Shown here: positions 51,690-59,600 of the stretch, in pieces
Layout: the number at the start of each line of letters is the position of its first letter
Position numbering within the stretch: position 1 is the first letter of the stretch
DNA from: DTU089 sp964421815
GTDB lineage: Bacteria; Bacillota; Clostridia; Oscillospirales; Acutalibacteraceae
Direction: 5' to 3'
Assembly: GCA_964421815.1 (NCBI GenBank)
Contig: CAYQYT010000007.1
Location: forward strand, 62,001-126,000
Length of the DNA: 64,000 nucleotides
The notes under the pieces: model-generated
The model's database searches: none
The model's input: the letters and a program-made list of their open reading frames with translations, nothing else
Told to the model about the DNA's origin: nothing
Translations under genes and position numbers: made by a program

Positions 51690-51795
51690 ATGTTCTTGTC
51701 GGTTCAAGTCCACATCAGATTTTTGCATCGGCATCTTTCTGCATCCCGACAAAACAAAGAGTTCGTTCATTAGAACGGATTCTTTATTTTTATGT
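51690..51795 (+). repeat. second degenerate tRNA-end/terminator copy
   Basis: GTCGGTTCAAGTCC recalls the T-arm, and about 51755-51795 (CAAAGAGTTCGTTC...GAACGGATTCTTT followed by T residues and TATAAAACTTA) is a diverged copy of the tRNA terminator and what follows it at 51318-51366. This points to a past tandem duplication of the tRNA 3' region. Confidence 0.6.
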
Positions 51796-51803
51796 ATAAA
51801 ACT

Positions 51804-51837
51804 TACGGGGTTGTGACTGTTGTGTCACAACCCCGTA
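51804..51837. terminator. terminator downstream of the DUF4097-like gene
   Basis: A 14-bp perfect stem (TACGGGGTTGTGAC/GTCACAACCCCGTA, loop TGTTGT), about 35 bases past the minus-strand operon end, with a modest T tract. Confidence 0.7.
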
Positions 51838-51870
51838 CTTGTATCATTTGCTTTTTAACTTTATTCGTCA

Positions 51871-52704
51871 TTAAGCGGCATTTTGAATTGTTTCGTCTGA
51901 AAATTCGATATTGATTTCTCCTACGCCGCCGTCGATATCAATATAGTTTTCCCCGGCGCCGTAAACGGAGTCGCCCCTCATGTTTTCGCCCTCAAGTTTG
52001 GCTTCGCCTATTCCTTTATCTATCTTTATCTTGTAGTCCTCGCGGGTTCCCAAGAGGGTCAGATTAGTTTCGCCCACACCGTAGTCAAGACTGCTGTCCC
52101 CCTCTATTCTGCTTTTCAGATTAAGTGCGCCCACGCCCATGTCAAGTTCAAGGTTACGGAGCAAACCACCGTCAATTGTCAGTTCACCGGCACCGCCGTC
52201 AATATCTGCTCGGGAATTTGCCGTCAGATTTTTAATTTTGACTTCACCCGCGCCCAGATTGAGTTTCAGAACATCTGCCGAAAGCGCATCCGCATCCACT
52301 TCAGCGGCACCTGTTTCTATTTCCACATCGTCAAAAACAAATCCTTCGGGAACCGAGAGAATTACCTTTACTCCCTCCGAACTAACCGATATGGGTTCCT
52401 TTGTTTCGTCAATACGAAGATTTCCGTTATCGGTGCTGACTGAAATATATTTGTGATTGCTTTCCACGGAGAATTTGTCCCCTGTTTTAATTTCTAACTT
52501 TGCGGCACTGAGGTCGATGGAAAGTGAGGAAACCGTTTCCTTAATGTCATAGACCTGCATTTCCCCCACCGGATCTTTGTCCTTGTCGCTAAATATGAAA
52601 GACAGTCCTGCAAGTGCCGAGAAAATTCCGCCGATAATACTGACGCTTAAAAATATGGCAAAAGCCATGGCGATATATTTAATTGTTTTCTGAACGGATG
52701 TCAT
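51871..52704 (-). CDS. membrane-anchored DUF4097-like beta-solenoid protein
   Basis: 277 residues. One N-terminal membrane segment (YIAMAFAIFLSVSIIGGIFSALAG), then a repeating beta pattern with Gly-Ala/Gly-Val-Gly motifs about every 20 residues (LGAGEVKIKN, GGAGELTIDG, MGVGALNLKS, YGVGETNLTL, KGIGEAKLEG, GGVGEINIEF). This matches the putative-adhesin/DUF4097 repeat fold. Its ATG overlaps the stop of the LiaF-like gene, so it is the last gene of a four-gene operon with an ABC exporter. An envelope-stress role is inferred from that pairing. Confidence 0.75.
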   Translation of the reverse strand: MTSVQKTIKYIAMAFAIFLSVSIIGGIFSALAGLSFIFSDKDKDPVGEMQVYDIKETVSSLSIDLSAAKLEIKTGDKFSVESNHKYISVSTDNGNLRIDETKEPISVSSEGVKVILSVPEGFVFDDVEIETGAAEVDADALSADVLKLNLGAGEVKIKNLTANSRADIDGGAGELTIDGGLLRNLELDMGVGALNLKSRIEGDSSLDYGVGETNLTLLGTREDYKIKIDKGIGEAKLEGENMRGDSVYGAGENYIDIDGGVGEINIEFSDETIQNAA

Positions 52705-53384
52705 TTAATATCCACACCTCCGAACATACATGTTGCGTTGATATATACTGTGGGTGCACCCTGGATGGGTGGGTGATGATTTTTGTCGGAAACTCCGCCG
52801 AAAATGGAGTTGGAGTTGATTTTAATATTAACATTATCGGGAACTAAAATATCAATTCCCCCGAAAATAGCCGTTGCGCTTATGGCACAATCGTTTTCTA
52901 TAATGGCGTTTCTGATGTCGCATTTAAGACCGCCGAAAACCGCAGTAAGTTCCGCACCGTCGAACAATTCGCCGTCATAAATCAAATCCTGACCCGAAAA
53001 TGTTGCACAACCGCTTCGTACATTGTTTCCGTTTTGTTTTGAGGTTTCAATCATCTTGTTTGCCTTGTCACCGAAAACTGCACCTAAAATCAGTTTCAAA
53101 CCAATAAATACAATAACAGCGGGAGCTGCGATTTTCCAAAGAATATCAAAGTCAATGACATTCTGACAGCAGAGCAAAAGGAAAACGCCTATAACACAAC
53201 CGATTATGTTACCCGTTTTTTCTTTTGAATTGAAAATTCCTATGAAACAAGGAACTATTATAAAGAGTGTCCACCAACCGTCAAAGAAAATCTCTATGTC
53301 GGTAATGCCGAATGCTTTCAAGGCGAAGATTATACCTGCAATAATAAATACAACGCCCCATAAAATTTTACCTGTTTTTTTCAT
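52701..53384 (-). CDS. LiaF-like membrane protein
   Basis: 227 residues. Four membrane helices in the first 110 residues (ILWGVVFIIAGIIFALKAFG onward), then a C-terminal beta-solenoid with repeated FGG turns (AVFGGLKCDI, AIFGGIDILV, SIFGGVSDKN, CMFGGVDIK), as in LiaF-type cell-wall stress regulators. LiaF proteins restrain LiaRS signalling, but no two-component system is in the window. Placed between the ABC permease and the DUF4097-like gene. Confidence 0.8.
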   Translation of the reverse strand: MKKTGKILWGVVFIIAGIIFALKAFGITDIEIFFDGWWTLFIIVPCFIGIFNSKEKTGNIIGCVIGVFLLLCCQNVIDFDILWKIAAPAVIVFIGLKLILGAVFGDKANKMIETSKQNGNNVRSGCATFSGQDLIYDGELFDGAELTAVFGGLKCDIRNAIIENDCAISATAIFGGIDILVPDNVNIKINSNSIFGGVSDKNHHPPIQGAPTVYINATCMFGGVDIK

Positions 53385-53398
53385 TGTTATATTCCTCC

Positions 53399-54991
53399 TT
53401 AAAGTGTTTCAAATATTTTTGCACCCTTGGTATCAATCCACCGTAACAAAAGCGCCGATGCAACCGCCCCAACAACGGATATTGCAATCAGATATACAAG
53501 TGGTGTAATAAACTTCATAACTAAAATATAGATACCGGCAAGTGCCGTTATAATGGCCCAACCGCCGAACAACGCAACCATAACACAAAGACTTTGTTTG
53601 ACGGGGACGGTGGGGTCCGTCCAATTAAGATTGGGCATTTCGAGATTCAGTGCAAGACCTATCAGAGCCATCAACACGACAAAAATAACCGTAAACAGCA
53701 AAATGAAAATTGAGTGTATCTCCGATATTTTCAAGGCTATGCACGCGCAAATTCCAAGGAAAACCGCGGGAATTACTGTTAACAGAACATGCAACTTTAT
53801 TTTTGCGTGAAGAACCGCTTTAGCGGAAACAGGGTAAGACTGCACGAGCCAGAGATTTTTACCCTCAAGGGAAACGGATGGAGAGGTTATATCGTTAAAG
53901 GTACTGACCGTACAAATCGCCGCCGTTACCAAAAGAGGTATTATACCTACATATTCTCCGAGCATTTGAGTGAGCATGGCGGAAATATCACCGGCTTTTA
54001 CAAGCACCACAACTGCCGCAATGGGCATCATAATAATACCGAGACCGCAATTCATCATATAAATCGGGCATCCCGTAAAGCGACGGAGTTCTTTTATTAA
54101 CAGGGCATTTCCCAAAGATGCCGCCTTGGATGTTTTTTCCTTGTATGCTTTCTTAACAGCACCCTTGTTGGCCGTTGCAACAGAGAGAAAACTCTTTGAC
54201 AACACAAGGTAGGTAACAAGCAACATTGCCGCCACTATCAGTGTAAAAATCAAAAATGAAAGGGGCTTTCCCTGGGCACCCAATCCCATTTGATATAAAG
54301 GATACAAAACCTTTATACTGTTGCCGATTTTTTCGGGTGCGGCAATAATGGACTGTATGATTTTGTAGGCACTGCCGTAAATATAGTAGTAACCCGCAAT
54401 AAAGACAAGGGACAGAATAACCGTAAGTATATTCTTCCTTTTTACTCTGCTGCTGATTGCCGCAACTAAAAATCCGAAAATACAGGAAAGGGTCAGCACC
54501 AGGAACGAGAGAACAAAGGGAAGCAAAATGTTGAACACAACCGAAAGAGCCCCCGGTTTCATGGTTATAAAATATACAAGCATGGTGGGGATTGCAATTA
54601 TCAGTTCATACATAAGCCCCATGAGGTAAACTCCCGTAACCCTTGCTGCAAGAATTTTTCCGGGTGGTATGGGCATGGACAGCAAAAGGTCATTGTCCTT
54701 TGCAGTATAAAGGGATGAATAGGTATTGAATACGCTTCCGAACACACCCATAGCCACGGCAACAAGACCCATTATGGCAAAGTACAGCCAACCGAAGCCC
54801 GCTTCAAAAAGCGGCTTGCAAAGACCCTGTGCCATTTCATAAAAGAACACACCGAGAAGTCCGAAAAGGAAGAGATACAAAAGGGCGAACCCGATAATTC
54901 CGCCTTTTGTGCGGTTCTTTCCGCTTTTGCGGTCGAAATACACCCAGGAGAAAACTTCCATTATCTGCTTTTTAAACAGAGCTTTTGTCAT
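53399..54991 (-). CDS. ABC transporter permease (exporter type)
   Basis: 530 residues with about 12 membrane segments and a short cytoplasmic N-terminus (TKALFKKQIMEVFSWVYFDR). The pattern, including NTYSSLYTAKDNDLLLSMPI near 95 and the segment SPSVSLEGKNLWLVQSYPVS near 375, is that of the large two-lobed permeases of ABC exporters. The ATPase gene overlaps its start by four bases (ATGA). Substrate unknown; antimicrobial peptide or lipid export would suit the LiaF-like neighbour. Confidence 0.85.
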   Translation of the reverse strand: MTKALFKKQIMEVFSWVYFDRKSGKNRTKGGIIGFALLYLFLFGLLGVFFYEMAQGLCKPLFEAGFGWLYFAIMGLVAVAMGVFGSVFNTYSSLYTAKDNDLLLSMPIPPGKILAARVTGVYLMGLMYELIIAIPTMLVYFITMKPGALSVVFNILLPFVLSFLVLTLSCIFGFLVAAISSRVKRKNILTVILSLVFIAGYYYIYGSAYKIIQSIIAAPEKIGNSIKVLYPLYQMGLGAQGKPLSFLIFTLIVAAMLLVTYLVLSKSFLSVATANKGAVKKAYKEKTSKAASLGNALLIKELRRFTGCPIYMMNCGLGIIMMPIAAVVVLVKAGDISAMLTQMLGEYVGIIPLLVTAAICTVSTFNDITSPSVSLEGKNLWLVQSYPVSAKAVLHAKIKLHVLLTVIPAVFLGICACIALKISEIHSIFILLFTVIFVVLMALIGLALNLEMPNLNWTDPTVPVKQSLCVMVALFGGWAIITALAGIYILVMKFITPLVYLIAISVVGAVASALLLRWIDTKGAKIFETL

Positions 54992-55698
54992 TTCTCTTCC
55001 TCCAATTCCAAGAACACATCTTCAAGGGAGGTATCGCCCTTAACTTCTTCAACACTTCCCCATTTAATAAGTCTGCCGTTTTTGATAATGGCAATTTTGT
55101 CGCAAAGTTTTTCGGCAACCTCAAGAACGTGGGTGGAAAAGAAAATTGCGCCGCCCTTATCACACATTTCTCTCATAATCTGTTTTAACAGATGGGAGGC
55201 TTTGGGGTCAAGTCCCACAAAGGGCTCATCCATAATAATAAGTTTCGGGGAATGAATCAAAGCGGATATAATGGCAAGTTTTTGCTTCATGCCGTGGGAA
55301 TATGCCGATATGGGTTGAGCCAGGTCAGCGGTTATTTCAAATGCATCGGCATATTTGTGAATTAGTTCCTGTCGCTCATCGGCACCGACACCGAATATGT
55401 CCGCCGTGAAATTCAAAAACTGAATACCCGTCATAAAATCGTAAAGGTCGGGATTGTCGGGAATATAGGCAATTTTACTTTTGCAAACAAGGGGATTTTC
55501 TTTCATTGATACTCCGTCAACAAAAATCTCGCCGCTGTCATACTGCAAAATGCCGCAACAGGATTTAAGGGTGGTTGTCTTCCCGGCACCGTTATGGCCG
55601 ATAAAACCGTATATCTCCCCCGGTTCAATGTGCAAGGAAAGGTCATCGACGGCTTTTTTATTCCCGTAGGTTTTAGTTAAATTTTCTATTTTCAGCAT
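54988..55698 (-). CDS. ABC transporter ATP-binding protein
   Basis: 236 residues. Walker A GHNGAGKTTTL near 40, a signature-like SAYSHGMKQKLAI, Walker B LIIMDEPFVGLD and the switch His in FFSTHVLEVAE. It powers the permease encoded by the overlapping downstream gene. Start ATG 55698 follows GGGAGGAAACTTACC; the longer frame from 55797 has no site. Divergent from the TetR regulator, with two palindromes in the gap. Confidence 0.93.
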   Translation of the reverse strand: MLKIENLTKTYGNKKAVDDLSLHIEPGEIYGFIGHNGAGKTTTLKSCCGILQYDSGEIFVDGVSMKENPLVCKSKIAYIPDNPDLYDFMTGIQFLNFTADIFGVGADERQELIHKYADAFEITADLAQPISAYSHGMKQKLAIISALIHSPKLIIMDEPFVGLDPKASHLLKQIMREMCDKGGAIFFSTHVLEVAEKLCDKIAIIKNGRLIKWGSVEEVKGDTSLEDVFLELEEEK

Positions 55699-55903
55699 GG
55701 TAAGTTTCCTCCCATTCACCATATTTATCAGCTTACAGCCATATTGTACAACACTTTTTCCTTTTTGAATAGGGATTTTTTTAGTTTGTTGTGTCAATTA
55801 TATAGAAATATTCTCATTCATCATCGGAATTTCCGCTGTTTTATAATATTCTGCACAAAATCCCCTTTCAACAACAGTCGCTTTTTTCAGAAAAATGTGT
55901 TTG

Positions 55904-55924
55904 TTCTGTATATAGGATACAGAA
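55904..55924. promoter_or_regulatory. candidate TetR operator 1
   Basis: TTCTGTAT-ATAGG-ATACAGAA is a perfect 8-5-8 inverted repeat in the middle of the divergent gap, of a size suited to a TetR dimer. Confidence 0.5.
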
Positions 55925-55992
55925 TCCTCTGTCTTTGTTGGATTTTGATAAAAACACGTGCAAAACGATACTATAATTTTTTTGTTATTTAC

Positions 55993-56021
55993 TTGACATT
56001 TAAATGTATGAAGAATAAAAT
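55993..56021 (+). promoter_or_regulatory. TetR promoter with candidate operator 2
   Basis: TTGACA (55993-55998), 17-bp spacer, TAAAAT (56016-56021). The perfect palindrome ACATTTAAATGT (55996-56007) overlaps the -35 element and spacer, so a regulator bound there would block transcription. Confidence 0.7.
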
Positions 56022-56060
56022 GTAAATGAGCATTTGTTTTTTAAAAAAGGTGGTTATTTA

Positions 56061-56663
56061 TTGAAAATCGTAAATGAAACTGCCCGCAGGGCAAAACAAA
56101 TTGATATTATGGAAAAATGCTTCGATTGTTATGCGGAGCATGGGCTTACCGGAGTTGGTGTGAAAGCGGTTTCGGAAGCCTGCGGATGCAATGTTGCAAG
56201 CCTTTATCAGTATTTTGAAAATCTGGATGACCTCATAATACAATCCACCGAATACTGTATGAGCAAGGTGGAAGATGATTTTATGGTGAAAGCCCCCACG
56301 GATGTTAGAGATTTGTGGCGGTTCATAGAGGAGGTCCCCCATTGGACTGCAGAAAAGCACGGCAAGAAATACCGACTTATGTATCAGGTCTATACCCATC
56401 CGAAATACAGAAAATACGGGCAGAAATTCTTTGCAGGTGTTGACAAGCGTTATACCGAATACGCAAAACTGCTTGAGAGTAAACTCGGTATTCCCTACGA
56501 AAAGCTGACGCCGCTGATATTCATTTTTATCAGAGCCTGCGTACACTACGCAATGTTTGAAGATGAGTTCTATCTGAAGTCCCAGATTGATGTACTCAAA
56601 GAAGCCCTTGAACTTTTCATTGTTAAATACAACCCAAAATATAACCCGAATGTTATTTCTTAG
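56061..56663 (+). CDS. TetR-family transcriptional regulator
   Basis: 200 residues. The N-terminal helix-turn-helix (QIDIMEKCFDCYAEHGLTGV, SEACGCNVASLYQYFENLDD) is typical of TetR, and the rest is a helical ligand domain with no recognised ligand. Translation likely starts at TTG 56061 after AAAGGTGG. It is divergent from the ABC/LiaF-like operon and only 12 bp upstream of the giant dockerin protein, so it may control both directions and is co-transcribed with the surface protein. Confidence 0.88.
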   Translation: MKIVNETARRAKQIDIMEKCFDCYAEHGLTGVGVKAVSEACGCNVASLYQYFENLDDLIIQSTEYCMSKVEDDFMVKAPTDVRDLWRFIEEVPHWTAEKHGKKYRLMYQVYTHPKYRKYGQKFFAGVDKRYTEYAKLLESKLGIPYEKLTPLIFIFIRACVHYAMFEDEFYLKSQIDVLKEALELFIVKYNPKYNPNVIS

Positions 56664-56675
56664 GAGGCAACTGTA

Positions 56676-59600
56676 ATGAAAAAACGAATTTTAAGTATCA
56701 TACTTACAATCTGTATGGTGGTGTCAATGGTATCCGCCGTTCCCGCAACTGCATTTGCGGCGTATTCCGACTATACCGTGACGGGTTATACCGTCCTTGA
56801 AGGTTCGGGGGGCAACAGCGGTGAAGGACACGGAAATATTCTGGACGGTAATACCGGTACAAAATGGTGTGTAAATAATTTTTCAAGCGGTTACATCGTT
56901 TTTTCCGTTGCTTCCGCAGAAAATGTCAGCGGATACACAATAACCACCGCAAACGACAACGCCGGGTACAATGGCAGGAATCCAAAAAGCTGGGTGCTCT
57001 ACGGATGTAATGATTATACGGTTACCGGCACGGGTACCTGGACTGAAATCCACAGTATTACGAATGATACTGTTTTGCAGGATGTAAACTTAACAACATT
57101 CTACTATGCTTTTGAAAGAGAGCAGACGGCGTACCAATACTTTAGACTTGAAATCAACGGAACCAAAGGCGCGAGTACAATGCAGATGAGCGAGTTCGCG
57201 CTGGTAAACTGCGATCACACGTGGGGAGAAACCGTAACGACGGAGCCTACCTGTGAAACCGAGGGAATTACGTCAAAAACCTGTAGTCTTTGCAACGGTA
57301 CCATAATTTATGATACCGTAGCCGCGTACGGTCATAATTACGATGAAAGCGGCACTTGTACACGTTGCGGAATCGGTCCGTTGTTCAATATAAGCGAAGG
57401 TAATGTCCGTATTATGAATGACGAAGTAAACGAGGGTAAAATCAAGGCGCTCTACGGCAGCGGAGAGGTTGTACGGAATTTGGACCCCGAGAAAGTTATT
57501 ACCGTAACCGGCAGTACCGCAAGTTACGAGCTAAAAATAGAAACGGATAAGCCGGTGACGGTCAGGGCAAAGGATCTCAGTATTGACAGTTCCGGACGAA
57601 AAGGTTCCTATGCCATGACACTTCTGGGTGCCGATAACAGCGCTGAAGTTACGCTTATCCTTGAGGGTGATAACACCTTTAAAGGCGGAAGAGATAAGGC
57701 AGGTATCTCGGTAGATGAAGGCAGAAAACTTACCATAAAAGGAAATGGAAAGGTTACGGCACAGGGCGGAACGTTCGGTGCCGGTATCGGAGGCGATGTT
57801 AACAGTTCCGGCGGCACCATAATAATAAATAGCGGAACGATTACGGCAATGGGTGGACGTTACGGTGCCGGTATCGGAGGCGGTGGCCATTACGGTCAAA
57901 TTTCAGGTGGCAGTTGCGGCACAGTAATTATCACCGGCGGTACGGTTGTAGCTACGGGAACTGACGGCGGTGCCGATATTGGCGGAGGAGACAAAAATAA
58001 TGCCAGCGGCAATGTAATTATCACCGGCGGAAATGTTACCGCTACCGGCAACAATATTGGCGGCAGTTCGGGTATTAAACCTACCGACAGCGAAAATCTG
58101 GAAGCATTCGGAGGTGTTACTCTCCCTGCTGATATTACAATTTCGGCGGACAAGACGCTGACTGTCCCCACGGGAACTACCCTGACAGTCCCCGCTGACG
58201 TTACTCTGACAAACAACGGTACTATAATCAACAACGGAACTATAACAAATAACGGTACTATAATCAACAACGGAACTATTACCAACAACAACGCTGTTAC
58301 CAACGAAAATACTATTATCAACAACGGTACTGTTACCAACGAAGATACTATTATCAACAACGGTACAATTACCAACGAAGACACTATTACCAACAACGGT
58401 ACAATAACCAATAACGGTGTCATAAATAACTTCGGCACCTTTGACGGCACGGTTTTGGAAAACCCAATCAATAATGCCGTAAACTATATGGATGAACACG
58501 GTACGGAAAAAATCTGTACTCAATACGAATTAGTTGAATCCGACACTACAACATGGTCGGACGGCTGGTATGCGGTAAAGGAAAATGTAACCATTAGCAG
58601 CCGTGTAACTGTCAGCGGCGATGTCAAATTGATTCTGACCGACGGTTGTAACCTTACTGTAAACGGCGGTATTAAGGTGGACGGCGAAAATGCCCTTACC
58701 GTTTACTGCCAAAAAGAGGGTACGGGTAAACTGACAGCCCAAAAGATTGAGAATGACCAAGCGGGTATCGGCAGTAATTCCAGAGGTTCCTGCGGCACCG
58801 TTACCATAAACGGCGGCACAGTAATTACAGAAGCCGGACTCAATGCGCCGGGTATCGGGTGCGGATATTTAGGTGAAGGCGGCACCGTAACTGTCAACGG
58901 CGGCACAGTAATCGCAACCGGTGAAACAAGACGTCCGGGTATAGGCTCCGGTAACGGTTCTACCAACAGTACAATCGTAATCACAATCAATGGCGGTGTT
59001 GTAATCGCTAAGGGCGGCAATACTGTCGCCATTGATGGCAATGCCACCTACAACGGCGGTATCGTCTTCGCGAACGGTGAGGGCACTGTTTACAGTGATC
59101 AGGAGTTGACTTCCGATCTGACTGTTTCCGAGGGTGAAACCCTTACTATTGGAGAGGGATTTACCGTAACAGTCCCCGAGAATATTACTTTGACCAATAA
59201 CGGCACAATCAACATTGACGGTACCGTCATAAACAACGGTACAATCCAAAATAACGGCACAATAAACAACAACGGTACCGTCACAAACAACGGCATCGTA
59301 ACCGGCAACTATTACACCGTCAGTTTTGACCTGAACGGCGGAGACGGCTCAGCTCCCGAGCAGATCTTCTTCAGTAGCGGTACACAAACCGTAACAAAGC
59401 CCGTTGCTCCCACAAGGGAAGGATACTTGTTCGAGGGCTGGTTCAACGGCGATACCCAATACGATTTCAGCTCGGTTGTTACACAGAGTATCACATTGAC
59501 TGCAAAGTGGGTATCCGAGAATATTTCCACCGAAGCCGAACTGAAGAAAGTTCTTGCCCTGGGCGGTACATTCGTCAGGATGATTGCCGACTTCAAACTT

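Larger units (their letters stand above)
55699..56060. other. divergent regulatory region between the ABC exporter operon and the TetR gene
   Basis: About 360 AT-rich bases without a gene. It contains the TetR promoter and two perfect inverted repeats that could be operators (55904-55924, 55996-56007). A clear promoter for the ABC operon was not recognised. Confidence 0.7.

Noticed and set aside
51690..51795. A second tRNA gene
   Set aside because: Only a T-arm-like fragment is present; no acceptor, D or anticodon arm can be formed.
51871..55698. BceAB/LiaRS-type two-component antibiotic sensing locus
   Set aside because: The ABC and LiaF-like parts are present but no histidine kinase or response regulator lies in the window.
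57896..58523. Two long Val/Ile-rich minus-strand frames within the giant surface protein gene
   Set aside because: They are complements of the 18-bp hexapeptide repeats and have low-complexity sequence only.
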